From the NCBI RefSeq assembly GCF_002217755.1, contig NZ_BCFL01000020.1, forward strand, positions 434,001 to 498,000: a stretch of DNA of 64,000 nucleotides. The letters are read 5' to 3'. Shown piece by piece: positions 9,099-17,931 of this stretch. Made by a program: the position numbers and the translations under genes. The notes below the pieces were generated by a model that saw only the letters and a program-made list of their open reading frames with translations, made no database searches and was not told the origin of the DNA. Each line of letters begins with the position of its first letter. Within the stretch, counting starts at the first letter, position 1. Origin of the DNA: Streptomyces hyaluromycini (GTDB lineage: Bacteria > Actinomycetota > Actinomycetes > Streptomycetales > Streptomycetaceae).

Positions 9099-9458
9099 GC
9101 GCTCCATGGTACGGGGCCGGGGTTGTGGGGTGGGGATCAGTGCGGGGTGCGGGTCGGCCGACGTCTCGCCGGCGCTCCTGCTCCGCCGACACCCCTGGTC
9201 CGCCGGCACGCCTGCTCCGCCGCGCTCGTGTTCCGCCGGCCCTCTGTTCCGCCCCCGCTGCTGCTCCGCCGCCCACTCTTGATTCACCGGCACCCTCACT
9301 TCCGCCGCGACGGTGATCAGCCACGACGGTGGTGTTCGGCGGTGCCGGGCCGGGCGGCGGTGTTCGTCGTGGTGGGTGGCGGTCGTTCGGCGGGTGCGGC
9401 GCCGTCGTGGCTTGTCGCGCAGTTCCCCGCGCCCCTGGGGTGTCGTCGTTGACGCCCG
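9099..9458. repeat. Gene-free interval with Streptomyces-type intergenic repeat
   Basis: No gene is supported here. 9170-9280 contains loosely repeated CTGCTCCGCC-like units about 20 bases apart. 9319-9329 (AGCCACGACGG) and 9402-9412 (CCGTCGTGGCT) are perfect 11-bp inverted arms, followed by the phrase CGCAGTTCCCCGCGCCCCT, which I recognise as recurrent in Streptomyces intergenic DNA. Confidence 0.55.
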
Positions 9459-12122
9459 CTACAAGGGCGCCCTTTCCGTCGCCGCCAGCTCGGCTCGTGC
9501 CGCGGACGCCAAGCCGTCGGCCCCGCACTGCCGGGCGGTTTCGAGCCCCCGGCGCAGGTGGGCGGCGTCTTGGAGTTCCGTGCCCAGGGCCACCAGTGCG
9601 CAGGCGAGCTCGTAGGCCGCCGGAGAGCGGTCCAGGTAGGCCACGGACTCGCGCAGGTATGCCAGGCGGGTCTCGCCCGAAGAGACCTCCGCCGCTGTGC
9701 GCAGGGCCTGGCCGATCGCGGACGGGGCGCCGAAGCGGCGGGCCCGGGTGACCGCGTCCAGGGCCGTGGTGCGGGCGCGTTCCGGGGCGTCGTGGGCTTC
9801 GGCGCGGGCCAGGTGGAGCTGCCAGGGGCACCACGAGGGGTTGCGGATGCCGCGGGGTTCGAGGCGGCGGCCGGCCGCGGAGAGCTCGGCCGCGGCGTCC
9901 TTGGTGAGGCCGCGCGCCAGGAGCAGTTCGCCGTGGACCGTCTGGGCGTCGGGGAAGACCACGGCCGCCGGGAAGGGCTCCCGGAAGGCGTGGTCCTCGG
10001 CGAGGCGGGCGGCCTCGGCGGTGCGGCCGCGGGCCAGCAGGGTCTGGATCAGGATGCCGAGGGCGTACCAGTGGGCCGGGGTGCCGGGGCCGACGCGTTC
10101 GGCGAGGCGCAGGCCGGAGCGGACCAGGTCCTCCGCCTCGGCGAGCCGGCCGCGCCGGTAGCGGACGTAGCCGAGGAGCGTGTAGGCGAAGGAGAGGTGG
10201 GCGCCGCGCCAGCCCTGGCGTTCGAAGTCGGCGATCCCGGCGGCGAAGAGCTCCTCCGTGCGGTCCGGCCGGTCGGCGTACATGAAGGCGAGGGCGACGA
10301 GGACGGGGACCTCGAACCCGCGGTCGGCCTCCGCCCAGCCGAGGCCGCCGGCCAGGGCGCGCTCGGCGTGGTGGAGGGCGATGTCGGCGGGTTCGCCGCG
10401 CTGGATGGCGTCCCAGGTGCGCAGCCCGATGACGTACCGCTCGGTGAGGTCGCGGCCCTGGAGCCGGTCGGCGAGCCGGGTCAGGCGGCGGGAGCGCGAG
10501 GGGTGGTCGGGTTCGTCGGCGCGGAAGGCGTCCCACATGAACTGTTCGGAGAGCATGCGGAGCCGGACACGGGCGTCGCCGGTCACGCGGATCTCACCGG
10601 CGAGGGTCTCGGAGGCCTCGGCGAGGCGGTCGCTGTGGGCGAGGACCTGGGAGAGGCGGTAGACGATGTGGTGGCGCAGGGCGGGCTCGGCGATGGGTTC
10701 CTGGAGGGCCGCGCGCAGGTGGTTGACGGTGGTGGCGGGTTCGGTGAGGAGGGAGGCGCTGCCCAGTTCGTGGAGGACGGCGGCGCGCTCCTTGGCGGGC
10801 GGGGGTTCGCGCAGGGCGCGGGCGAGGTAGGTGCGGGCCGTGTCGGGGGCGCCGGCCCGGAGGGTCTCGCCGGCGGCGGCGCGCAGTTGCCGCACGACCC
10901 AGGTGTCGCCTTCGGGGTGGGTCTCCAGGAGGTGGCGGGCGGCGGCGGTGGCGCCCTGGCCGTCGTCGGTCACGCACCAGGCGGCCTGGCCGTGCAGGGC
11001 GACCCGGGTGGCGGGCGGGATGGCCCGGTAGACGGCGGTGGCGATCAGCGGGTGGACGAACTCCAGGGTCTCGGCGCCGGTGAGGACCCGGGCGCCGCGC
11101 AGGGCGTCGGCGGCGTCGGCGGCCTCCTCGTGGCCGAGGCCGGCGACGGCGGCGGCGAGCGTCGGATGGATCTCGGTGCCGAGCACGGCGCAGGCCCAGG
11201 CGAACCGGACCGCGGAGGGGCCCAGGCGTTCGAGGCGGGCGATCAGCCCGCTGCCCTTGACGGCGGCGGCGAGGTCGCGCAGCAGGGGTGCGCCGGCCTC
11301 GGTGGGGTCGAGGCCCCGGTCGGAGACCTTGGCGGTCAGTTCGACGGCCTCGAAGGGGTTGCCCGCGGTGACGGCCCAGCACTCGTGGCAGAAGGCGTCG
11401 TCGGCGTGGTCGCCGAGGCTGTCGCGGACCAGGCCGGCGACGGCGTCGGCGCTGAGCGGTTCGAGGCCGTGCGGGCGGCCGCCGGCCCGTCCGGGCAGGC
11501 CGCGGAACGCGTCGGCGTGCTCGGGGAGTTCGTCGGGCCGGTAGGCGACGACGACGAGCAGCGGGAGTTGCTCGGCGCGCGGTGCGAACGCGGCGAGCCA
11601 GCCGAGGGATTCGGGGTCGGCCCAGTGCGCGTCGTCGAGGACGAGGACCATCGGGGCCCGGCGCACGGCGAGGTGGGTGAGCACCCAGTCGAGGCCGTCG
11701 CGCAGGCCCTGCTGGTCGGGCGGGGCGCCCTCGGTCGGGGCGCACAGGCCGAGCGCGGGGCCGACGATGTCGTACCAACTGCCCAGCGAGGCGCGGAGTT
11801 CGGCCTCCGGTGCGCCGGCGAGCCGGGGTTGCAGGAGCTGGCGGGCGACGTGGAAGGCGACGCGCTGTTCCTGGTCGCCGCCGCGCGCGGAGAGCACGGT
11901 GCAGCCCTGGGCGGCGGCGCGGCGGCGGACCTCGGCGAGCAGGGTGGTCTTGCCGATACCGGCCCGGCCCGCGAAGGCGAGGAGCGCGCCGAGCGGCCGG
12001 TCGCCCGGTGCCGTGCCGTCCATGCCCAGGCCGGTGAGTTCGGCCAACGCCTCGTCGACGGCGGCGAGTTCGCTGTCGCGCTCGTAGAGCGTCCGCCGGT
12101 TGCGCAGGACCCGCTGTCCCAT
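9459..12122 (-). CDS. LAL/MalT-type AAA ATPase lacking the LuxR DNA-binding domain
   Basis: This 887-residue protein is built like large LuxR-family (LAL) regulators. It has an AAA-type NTPase with Walker A GRAGIGKT (residues 52-59) and Walker B LVLDDAHW (about 165), then a long TPR-like helical repeat region rich in LLARGRTAEAARLAEDH-type units. It stops at AELAATERAPL, where relatives continue into a LuxR helix-turn-helix. The protein encoded at 32.1-35.0 kb shares the whole architecture but keeps that domain. The start ATG has GGGGGG five bases upstream. Without a DNA-binding domain it may act through protein contacts, or may be a decayed regulator. Confidence 0.85.
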   Translation of the reverse strand: MGQRVLRNRRTLYERDSELAAVDEALAELTGLGMDGTAPGDRPLGALLAFAGRAGIGKTTLLAEVRRRAAAQGCTVLSARGGDQEQRVAFHVARQLLQPRLAGAPEAELRASLGSWYDIVGPALGLCAPTEGAPPDQQGLRDGLDWVLTHLAVRRAPMVLVLDDAHWADPESLGWLAAFAPRAEQLPLLVVVAYRPDELPEHADAFRGLPGRAGGRPHGLEPLSADAVAGLVRDSLGDHADDAFCHECWAVTAGNPFEAVELTAKVSDRGLDPTEAGAPLLRDLAAAVKGSGLIARLERLGPSAVRFAWACAVLGTEIHPTLAAAVAGLGHEEAADAADALRGARVLTGAETLEFVHPLIATAVYRAIPPATRVALHGQAAWCVTDDGQGATAAARHLLETHPEGDTWVVRQLRAAAGETLRAGAPDTARTYLARALREPPPAKERAAVLHELGSASLLTEPATTVNHLRAALQEPIAEPALRHHIVYRLSQVLAHSDRLAEASETLAGEIRVTGDARVRLRMLSEQFMWDAFRADEPDHPSRSRRLTRLADRLQGRDLTERYVIGLRTWDAIQRGEPADIALHHAERALAGGLGWAEADRGFEVPVLVALAFMYADRPDRTEELFAAGIADFERQGWRGAHLSFAYTLLGYVRYRRGRLAEAEDLVRSGLRLAERVGPGTPAHWYALGILIQTLLARGRTAEAARLAEDHAFREPFPAAVVFPDAQTVHGELLLARGLTKDAAAELSAAGRRLEPRGIRNPSWCPWQLHLARAEAHDAPERARTTALDAVTRARRFGAPSAIGQALRTAAEVSSGETRLAYLRESVAYLDRSPAAYELACALVALGTELQDAAHLRRGLETARQCGADGLASAARAELAATERAPL

Positions 12123-12133
12123 GACCACCCCCC

Positions 12134-12177
12134 GCCACGGTGATACGCGAGCGCGGGGAGCGGGCGCGCACCGTGGC
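12134..12177. promoter_or_regulatory. Inverted repeat upstream of LAL-type gene
   Basis: GCCACGGTG (12134-12142) and CACCGTGGC (12169-12177) are perfect 9-bp arms around 26 GC-rich bases. The repeat begins 12 bases upstream of the LAL-type start codon and lies after the stress-protein gene, so it may be a terminator of the latter, a leader hairpin or an operator. Confidence 0.4.
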
Positions 12178-12253
12178 TTGCAGGCAGCTCAGCGTACGCC
12201 CGACGACGGTGATCCGCTCCCTACTGACGGTAACTGAGCGAAGGGACTTGACA

Positions 12254-13156
12254 TCACTCCTGCGGTGGTGAGGGCGGGACCACCGCGATCGGGGCGGCCG
12301 CGTGCAGCAGCACGGCCTGGGTGACCGAGCCGATCATGCGGGCCGGGGCGAGCAGCCGCCGGCGGTGGCGGCCGACGACGACCAGGGCGGCGTCCTTCGA
12401 GGCGGACACCAGCAGGCCGGCCGCGGCGCCGGGCAGCGCGAGGACGTCGGCGCGCAGGCCGGGGCGGTCCTTGAGGTGCGGGGCGAGGAAGCCCTCGGCG
12501 AGGGTGCGGGTCTCCTGTTCGACCTCGTCCTGGTCGACGGTCGGCGGGACGATCTCCCCGGCCGCGACCCAGCTCTGCAGCGGCCACGGGTAGGCGGCGA
12601 TCACCTGGAGCCGGGCACCGCGCCAGGCGGCCTCGGCGAAGGCGAAGGCGAGGGTGGCGTCGTCGGGGCTGTCCACGTCCAGGCCGACGACGACCCGGGG
12701 CCCGGGCTCGACGGGAAGTTCCTCCTGCACGTCGCGCCCCGGCCGGGGTACGACGACCACCGGGCACTCGGCGTCACGGGCGGCGGCCATGCCGTTGGAG
12801 CCGAGCAGCAGGCTGGCGAAGCCGCCACGGCCGCGCGAGCCGAGCACCAACAGCTGTGCGTCGGACCCCAGTTCGGGCAGCAGCGCGCTCGGGGCGCCCT
12901 CCAGGGCGACGTACTCGACGGCGAGTCCCGGGGCACCGGTGCGCAGCCGGTCGCGGACCTCGTCGAGCACGGGGTCGCCGGCCGCGTCCGGTTCCCCGGC
13001 GACCAGCACGTCGGGCTGCCCCCAGGCGGCGTACTGGCGGACGTGCACCACCCGCAGCGGTGCGCCCCGTTGCCGGGCCGCCTGCACGGCCCAGTCCAGG
13101 GCGCGCAGGCTGTCGTCCGAACCGTCCGCCGCGGCGATGACCGGCGCAGTGCTCAT
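12254..13156 (-). CDS. Universal stress protein with two UspA domains
   Basis: This 300-residue tandem UspA protein binds ATP in the cytoplasm. Domain 1 (residues 1-140) ends with LGSRGRGGFASLLLGSNG, a complete G-2x-G-9x-G-S nucleotide motif. Domain 2 (about 150-298) has GRHRRRLLAPARMIGS, in which the second glycine is lost, so ATP binding there may be weaker. Tandem Usp proteins are common in the hypoxia/dormancy response of actinobacteria. The gene stands alone, downstream of a strong terminator. Confidence 0.93.
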   Translation of the reverse strand: MSTAPVIAAADGSDDSLRALDWAVQAARQRGAPLRVVHVRQYAAWGQPDVLVAGEPDAAGDPVLDEVRDRLRTGAPGLAVEYVALEGAPSALLPELGSDAQLLVLGSRGRGGFASLLLGSNGMAAARDAECPVVVVPRPGRDVQEELPVEPGPRVVVGLDVDSPDDATLAFAFAEAAWRGARLQVIAAYPWPLQSWVAAGEIVPPTVDQDEVEQETRTLAEGFLAPHLKDRPGLRADVLALPGAAAGLLVSASKDAALVVVGRHRRRLLAPARMIGSVTQAVLLHAAAPIAVVPPSPPQE

Positions 13157-13188
13157 CGTTCCTCACCTCCGGAATACGACCTTCCCCG

Positions 13189-13223
13189 TCCGGGGCCAGC
13201 CTGTCTCAGGCGGTGGCCCCGGA
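13189..13223 (-). terminator. Hairpin terminator between DUF397 gene and usp
   Basis: TCCGGGGCC (13189-13197) and GGCCCCGGA (13215-13223) pair perfectly, and GCCTG/CAGGC (13199-13203, 13207-13211) extends the stem around a TCT loop. The hairpin lies downstream of the DUF397 gene and 33 bases upstream of the usp start. Confidence 0.65.
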
Positions 13224-13311
13224 AGGGCGCTGCTGGTCACGTGTCCGGAAATCCTTGCGGAACACCCCCCGGTTCACCTCTCTGCCGCGGCAGCGGAACC
13301 GGGGGAGGCGC

Positions 13312-13554
13312 TCAGGTGAGGTCGAACTCGCCCTCCCGGGCCCCCGACACGAAGGCGCCCCATTCGGCGGGGGTGAAGATCAGGGAAGGGCTCTGCGGGC
13401 TGCCGCTGTTGCGCATCGCGATGAATCCCTCGACAAAGGCGATCTGGACATCCCCCAGGCCCCGGCTGCTGGACTGCCAATCGGCCCCGCTGAGGTCCAG
13501 CTCCGGCTTGTCCCAGCCCAGTACCGGCTGCTGCTGGATGGTGCTCTCGGCCAC
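13312..13554 (-). CDS. DUF397 family protein
   Basis: This 80-residue protein has the DUF397 signature: a central WQSSSRG segment and the C-terminal LIFTPAEWGAFVSGAREGEFD. DUF397 genes in Streptomyces usually accompany an XRE-family regulator related to the BldB/WhiJ systems. No such regulator is adjacent here, so this is an orphan copy. The GTG start is chosen because GGAG lies seven bases upstream; the longer frame has an Arg-rich, unlikely N-terminus. Confidence 0.85.
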   Translation of the reverse strand: MAESTIQQQPVLGWDKPELDLSGADWQSSSRGLGDVQIAFVEGFIAMRNSGSPQSPSLIFTPAEWGAFVSGAREGEFDLT

Positions 13555-13637
13555 GTCCGTGCTCCTCCCGAATTCGTCGTCCGCGGCCAGCCTAGCTTTC
13601 GGTTCCGGCACTCGACAGGCCACGCGAACGGGTCCTT

Positions 13638-14804
13638 TCAGCTGTCGGGGGCCGCGGCGCCGACGAGCCACATGGAGAAGAACTGGGAACCGCCGCCGTA
13701 GGCGTGCCCGAGCACCTTCCGGGCGCCGTCCACCTGGTGTTCTCCGGCCTGGCCGCGCACCTGGAGGGCGGCTTCGGCGAACCGGATCATCCCCGAGGCG
13801 CCGATCGGATTGGTGGAGAGGACGCCACCCGACATGTTGACGGGAAGGTCACCGTCGAGTTCGGTGACCCCCGATTCGGTGAGTTTCCAGCCCTCGCCCT
13901 CCTCGGCGAAACCGAGGTTCTCCAGCCACATGGGCTCGTACCAGGAGAACGGCACGTACATCTCGACGGCGTCGATGTCCCGGCGTGGGTCGGCGATCCC
14001 CGCCTGCCGGTAGACGTCGGCGGCGCAGTCCTTGCCGGCCTGCGGCGACACCGCGTCCTTGCCGGCGAACAGGGTGGGCTCGCTGCGCATGGCCCCGCCG
14101 AGCATCCAGGCCGGCGGCTTCGCGGAACGGGCGGCTCCGGCGCGGTCGGTGAGGACCATGGCGCAGGCGCCGTCGGAGGAGGGGCAGGTCTCCGAGTAGC
14201 GGATGGGGTCCCACAACATGGGGGACGCCTGGACCTTCTCCAGGGTGATGTCGTGCTCGTGGAGGTGGGCGTAGGGGTTCTTGAGCGCGTTGCGCCGGTC
14301 CTTGTAGGCGACCAGCGAGCCGACGGTGTCCGGGGCGCCGCTGCGTCGCATGTACGCCCGCACATGGGGCGCGAAGAAACCGCCCGCGCCCGCCAGCAGC
14401 GGCTGCTGGAAGGGGATCGGCAGGGACAGCCCCCACATGGCGTTGGACTCGGACTGCTTTTCGAAGGCGAGGGTCAGCACGGTGGAGTGGACACGGGCGG
14501 CGACGAGGTTGGCCGCGACGAGCGCGGTCGAGCCGCCCACCGAACCCGCCGTGTGGACCCGCAACATGGGTTTGCCCACCGCCCCCAGCGCGTCCGCCAG
14601 GTACAGCTCGGGCATCATCACGCCCTCGAAGAAGTCGGGCGCCTTGCCGATGACGACGGCGTCGATGTCGGCCCAGTCCAACCCGGCGTCGTCGAGGGCG
14701 CGTCGCGCGGCCTCGCGGACGAGCCCGGCGATCGACACGTCCCGCCGGGCCGCCACGTGCTTGGTCTGGCCGATCCCTACGACGGCCACCGGCTCCTTGC
14801 TCAT
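13638..14804 (-). CDS. Ltp-type thiolase-fold protein (lipid-transfer protein / SCP-x thiolase domain), second subunit
   Basis: This 388-residue thiolase-superfamily protein starts MSKEPVAVVGIGQT. The segment where thiolases carry nucleophilic Cys reads HTAGSVGGSTAL, and the usual GHP histidine motif reads TNPIGASG, so the normal thiolase Cys and His are both absent. That pattern is known from Ltp-type proteins, some of which form steroid side-chain retro-aldolases with DUF35 partners. Its ATG overlaps the stop of the preceding thiolase-fold gene (ATGA), giving a tightly coupled three-gene unit with the DUF35 gene. The C-terminal VLGHAYGGGSQFFSMW is typical of the family. An aldolase role is inference. 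Confidence 0.85.
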   Translation of the reverse strand: MSKEPVAVVGIGQTKHVAARRDVSIAGLVREAARRALDDAGLDWADIDAVVIGKAPDFFEGVMMPELYLADALGAVGKPMLRVHTAGSVGGSTALVAANLVAARVHSTVLTLAFEKQSESNAMWGLSLPIPFQQPLLAGAGGFFAPHVRAYMRRSGAPDTVGSLVAYKDRRNALKNPYAHLHEHDITLEKVQASPMLWDPIRYSETCPSSDGACAMVLTDRAGAARSAKPPAWMLGGAMRSEPTLFAGKDAVSPQAGKDCAADVYRQAGIADPRRDIDAVEMYVPFSWYEPMWLENLGFAEEGEGWKLTESGVTELDGDLPVNMSGGVLSTNPIGASGMIRFAEAALQVRGQAGEHQVDGARKVLGHAYGGGSQFFSMWLVGAAAPDS

Positions 14805-15847
14805 CGCGGATCCCCTTCGAGTACGGCGACCAGGTTCTGCTGCAGGCAGGGCCCGGAGGTGGCATGGGCGAGGGCGCGGTCGGACTCGCCGCGGTGGATG
14901 CGGGCGGCGGCCTCGCCGATGCGGATCAGTCCGGCGGCCATGATCGGGTTGGCTGCAAGGGCCCCGCCGGACGGGTTCACGCGTACGTCGTCGCCGAGCC
15001 GCAGCGCCTTGCGCAGCACGACCTCCTGGGAGCTGAACGGCGCGTGCAGCTCGGCGGTGTCCACGGGCCGTTCGAAGGCACCGGCCCGCTCGGCGGCGAG
15101 CCGCGCGGACGGCGAGTCGGTCAGGTCGCGGACGCCCAGGCCGTGCGCCTCGATGCGGTGGTCGATGCCCCGGATCCAGGCGGGCCGGGCGCACAGCTCC
15201 CGGGCCCGCTCACCCGCCGCGAGGATCACGGCGGCGGCACCGTCTCCGATGGGCGGGCAGTCGCCGGTCCGCAGGGGCCGTACGACGTACTCCCCTTGCG
15301 GAACCGAACCCCTCACCTGTGCATGGGGGTTGGCTGCCGCGTCCGCCCTGCTGCGGGCGCCGACGGCGGCCAGTGCGCGCTCGTCGGTGTCCCCCGCGTC
15401 GATGAGGGCCCGGGCCTGGAGGGCGGCGAGGGCCACGGAGTCCGGCCAGAGGGGGGCCACGTAGTAGGGGTCGAGCTGCCGGGTCAGCACGTCGCGTACG
15501 GAGCCGGGTGAGGACTTGCCGTAGGAGTAGACGAGCGCGGTGTCCGCGTCCCCGGTGAGCAGTTTGGTCCAGGCCTCGTACAGGGCCCAGGCGCCGTCCA
15601 TCTCGACGTGCGACTCGGAGATCGGCGGCCAGGCGCCGACGCCGTCGAGGGCGAGGGTGAAGGAGAAGGCGCGGCCGGCCAGGTAGTCGCTGGAGCCGGA
15701 GCAGGTGAAGCCGATGTCGGCGGTCTTCAGGCCGGTCTGTCCGAGCACATCGTGCAGCACCGGCATGAGCATCTCGACCTCGGAGAGCTCCTCGCTGGTG
15801 CGGCGGTGGTCGGTCTGCGCGAAGGCGACCAGTGCTATGTCACGCAT
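14801..15847 (-). CDS. Ltp-type thiolase-fold protein, first subunit
   Basis: This 348-residue paralogue of its downstream neighbour starts MRDIALVAFAQT. The nucleophile region reads SHVEMDGAWALYEAW with no Cys, and the C-terminal motif reads VNPSGGALAANPIMAAG with Asn in place of His. The pairing of two such chains suggests a heteromeric complex. The ATG overlaps the stop of the DUF35 gene by one base (TGATG), and its stop overlaps the next start. Probably cytoplasmic acyl-CoA metabolism; classical thiolysis is unlikely without the Cys/His pair. Confidence 0.85.
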   Translation of the reverse strand: MRDIALVAFAQTDHRRTSEELSEVEMLMPVLHDVLGQTGLKTADIGFTCSGSSDYLAGRAFSFTLALDGVGAWPPISESHVEMDGAWALYEAWTKLLTGDADTALVYSYGKSSPGSVRDVLTRQLDPYYVAPLWPDSVALAALQARALIDAGDTDERALAAVGARSRADAAANPHAQVRGSVPQGEYVVRPLRTGDCPPIGDGAAAVILAAGERARELCARPAWIRGIDHRIEAHGLGVRDLTDSPSARLAAERAGAFERPVDTAELHAPFSSQEVVLRKALRLGDDVRVNPSGGALAANPIMAAGLIRIGEAAARIHRGESDRALAHATSGPCLQQNLVAVLEGDPR

Positions 15848-16788
15848 CACAGCAGCTCCTTGTACGTCTCGTAGTCCGCGTCGGGTTCGCCGTTGGGCCG
15901 GTAGTGGTCGGGGAAGCGGGCCCCCTCGGTCCACGCCGGCTCTACCCTGAGCCCCATCCGCACCTGGTCGTAGGGGATCCCGCCGATCCGGCCGTGCAGG
16001 GCGAGGCCGGCGCCGTCGAGGGCGATGTGGGCGTAGACGTACGGCACCTCTATGTCGAGGTTCTTCGCCTTGATGTTGACGATGCAGAAGGTGGTGACTG
16101 TGCCGCCGGGACCCACTTCGACCTGTTCCGATGTGGCCACCCCACATGTGGGGCACGCACCCCTCGGCGGGACGTACACCTTCCGGCAGGAGGGACAGCG
16201 CTCGCCGAAGGTCCGCCGGGACGCCAGTGCGTCGATGTAGGCGGACTGGGCGCGGCCGGGCGAGTAGGTGTAGTCGAGGCGGGCGTGCGCCACGATGCCG
16301 TGGATCGCGTCCTCGAATTCGCCGCTGTGCCCGAAGAGTTCCGCCGTCCTGCCCTCGTACGGCTCGAAGCAGGCGATGTCGGTGATGGCACCCGACCGTT
16401 CCTCGGCCCAGCGGACCCGGACTCGCATGCCGGTGTGCACGGCGTCGGGCCCTGGTGCGTCGAGCGCGTGCAGCAGGGCGGTGTCGGCGCCGTCGAGCCG
16501 GACCAGGACCCAGGCGAAGGGGGTGCCGAGGGGCTGGCCGCGCCGGGGCTCGTGGTTCCAGGCCCAGGTGGTGACGGTACCGGTGGGGGCGACCTCGACC
16601 AGGTCGCGGATCTCCTCGGCGGTGACGGGGTCGTACTCGACGGGCGGCACGAGGACGCGGCCGTCGCCGGTTTTCACACCGAGGACGATGCGTTCCCGCA
16701 GGCCGGTGAGGAAGGCGCTCTGGACGGGCCCGAGGGACCGGGTGAAGGGGAACTCGACGACGAGGGGAGCTTTGAGGACTTCGGGCAT
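15847..16788 (-). CDS. Zn-ribbon/OB-fold DUF35 acyl-CoA-associated protein (double DUF35)
   Basis: This 313-residue protein has two DUF35-like OB-fold segments. The N-terminal copy (about 1-135) lacks an obvious zinc ribbon. The C-terminal copy is introduced by the ribbon CPSCRKVYVPPRGACPTCG (about residue 200), followed by TVTTFCIVNIK. DUF35 proteins bind thiolase-fold partners and acyl-CoA; in steroid side-chain degradation they complete Ltp2-type aldolases. It is first in the coupled trio, overlapping the next gene by one base. The exact substrate is unknown. Confidence 0.88.
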   Translation of the reverse strand: MPEVLKAPLVVEFPFTRSLGPVQSAFLTGLRERIVLGVKTGDGRVLVPPVEYDPVTAEEIRDLVEVAPTGTVTTWAWNHEPRRGQPLGTPFAWVLVRLDGADTALLHALDAPGPDAVHTGMRVRVRWAEERSGAITDIACFEPYEGRTAELFGHSGEFEDAIHGIVAHARLDYTYSPGRAQSAYIDALASRRTFGERCPSCRKVYVPPRGACPTCGVATSEQVEVGPGGTVTTFCIVNIKAKNLDIEVPYVYAHIALDGAGLALHGRIGGIPYDQVRMGLRVEPAWTEGARFPDHYRPNGEPDADYETYKELL

Positions 16789-16822
16789 AGGGGGCTTGCC
16801 TCCTTAAGGTCGGTGCGGGTGA

Positions 16823-16912
16823 CGCCCCGTCTTTTAGGGGCGCGGGGCGCGCACATATGCGGCTCCGCCGCGCGGGCGCGACCAGCCACATACGGCCCGC
16901 AGCGTCCGACGC
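16823..16912. repeat. Intergenic repeat family, copy A
   Basis: A ~90-bp element starts with the hairpin CGCCCC...GGGGCG and continues with ACATATGCGGCTCCGC, GGGCGCGACCAGCCACA and a CCCGCAG end. Copy B at 39591-39667 is nearly the same sequence in inverse orientation. Both lie in gaps between same-strand genes. GCGGCTCCGCCGC also forms a small hairpin. Confidence 0.8.
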
Positions 16913-16922
16913 ACCCCAGGCA

Positions 16923-17723
16923 TCACTCGCGCTTGTAGACGGCCGGTCGCTTCTCCGCGAAGGCGCGAGCGCCCTCCTTCGCATCGGCCGTGTCGAAGAT
17001 CGGCCACCCCCGCTTCAGCTCCGCAGCCAGCCCGTCGGCTTCGGTCAGCTCAGCGGTCTCGTACACCGACGCCTTGACCGCCTCGACCGCCAACGGCCCG
17101 CACGCGTTGATCTGTTCGGCGATCTCCAGGGCCTTGTCGAGCGCGGCGCCGTCCGGGACGACATGGCCGACGAGCCCGATGCCGGCCGCCTCCCTGGCCG
17201 TGTACGGCCGCCCCGTGAGCAGCATCTCCAGGGCGTGCGTGCGCGGAATCTGCCGCTGCAGCCGCACGGTGGACCCGCCGATCGGAAAGAGTCCCCGCCG
17301 GACCTCGAAGAGACCGAACGTCGCGGACTCGCCCGCGACCCGGATGTCGGTGCCCTGGAGGATCTCGGTGCCGCCCGCGACGCAGTAGCCCTCGACGGCG
17401 GCGATCACCGGTTTGCGCGGGCGATGATGGCGGAGCATCGCCTTCCAGTGCAGGTCGGGGTCGGCCTTCAGCCGGTCGCGCAGATGCTCCCCCGCCATGC
17501 CCTGTCCGGCCAGCGCCTTGAGGTCCATCCCGGCGCAGAAGGCGCCCCCGGCCCCGGTGAGCACGATCGAGCGGACGCCGTCGTCCTCGTCGGCCTCGAT
17601 CCAGCCGTCGTACAGGCCGACGAGCATGGAGATCGAGAGCGCGTTCTTCGCTTCGGGCCGGTTGAGCGTGAGCACGAGTGTGGCGCCCTCGCGCCGCACG
17701 GTGAGGTGTTCCGTCCCACCCAT
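16923..17723 (-). CDS. Crotonase / enoyl-CoA hydratase family protein
   Basis: This 266-residue crotonase-fold protein has LNRPEAKNALS, the oxyanion-hole segments GAGGAFCAGMDLKAL and AAVEGYCVAGGTEI, and EVRRGLFPIGGS. The usual second catalytic Glu region reads RRGLFPIGGS, so hydratase activity is plausible but not certain. The ATG at 17723 has GGGGAG seven bases upstream; the longer frame reaches past the operator and is not credible. It is divergent from an acyl-CoA synthetase gene, with a palindrome in the shared promoter, and precedes the DUF35/Ltp operon on the same strand. Confidence 0.88.
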   Translation of the reverse strand: MGGTEHLTVRREGATLVLTLNRPEAKNALSISMLVGLYDGWIEADEDDGVRSIVLTGAGGAFCAGMDLKALAGQGMAGEHLRDRLKADPDLHWKAMLRHHRPRKPVIAAVEGYCVAGGTEILQGTDIRVAGESATFGLFEVRRGLFPIGGSTVRLQRQIPRTHALEMLLTGRPYTAREAAGIGLVGHVVPDGAALDKALEIAEQINACGPLAVEAVKASVYETAELTEADGLAAELKRGWPIFDTADAKEGARAFAEKRPAVYKRE

Positions 17724-17809
17724 GGACCGTCTCCCCTCCGAGAGGGATCGTCTCCCCTCCAGCAGAACGAGAACAGGTTGCAGTAGCCGGGGAGGCACTT
17801 CAAGGGTTT

Positions 17810-17826
17810 TCTGACAGACAGTCAGA
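17810..17826. promoter_or_regulatory. 17-bp palindrome, likely TetR-type operator of acyl-CoA genes
   Basis: TCTGACAGACAGTCAGA lies in the 208-bp divergent gap between the crotonase and acyl-CoA synthetase genes. Flanked as GGTTT...TT, it matches the sequence at 37723-37739 in both arms and flanks. The rest of the gap has a CGTCTCCCCTCC direct repeat near the crotonase start. Confidence 0.6.
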
Positions 17827-17931
17827 TTTCTTCGCGCGAACCCTTCACAGTTGCCGCGCCCTTTGCTCTGATGACCGGCGAACGGACAGGTGCGCCTTTC
17901 TTCGTCACGGTCGCCGGGGTCAGGAGGAGCG

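Noticed and set aside
9558..12143. 861-codon plus-strand open frame opposite the LAL-type gene
   Set aside because: It is Gly/Ala/Val/Glu-rich mirror translation of a GC-rich gene; the reverse strand has Walker motifs and domain order.
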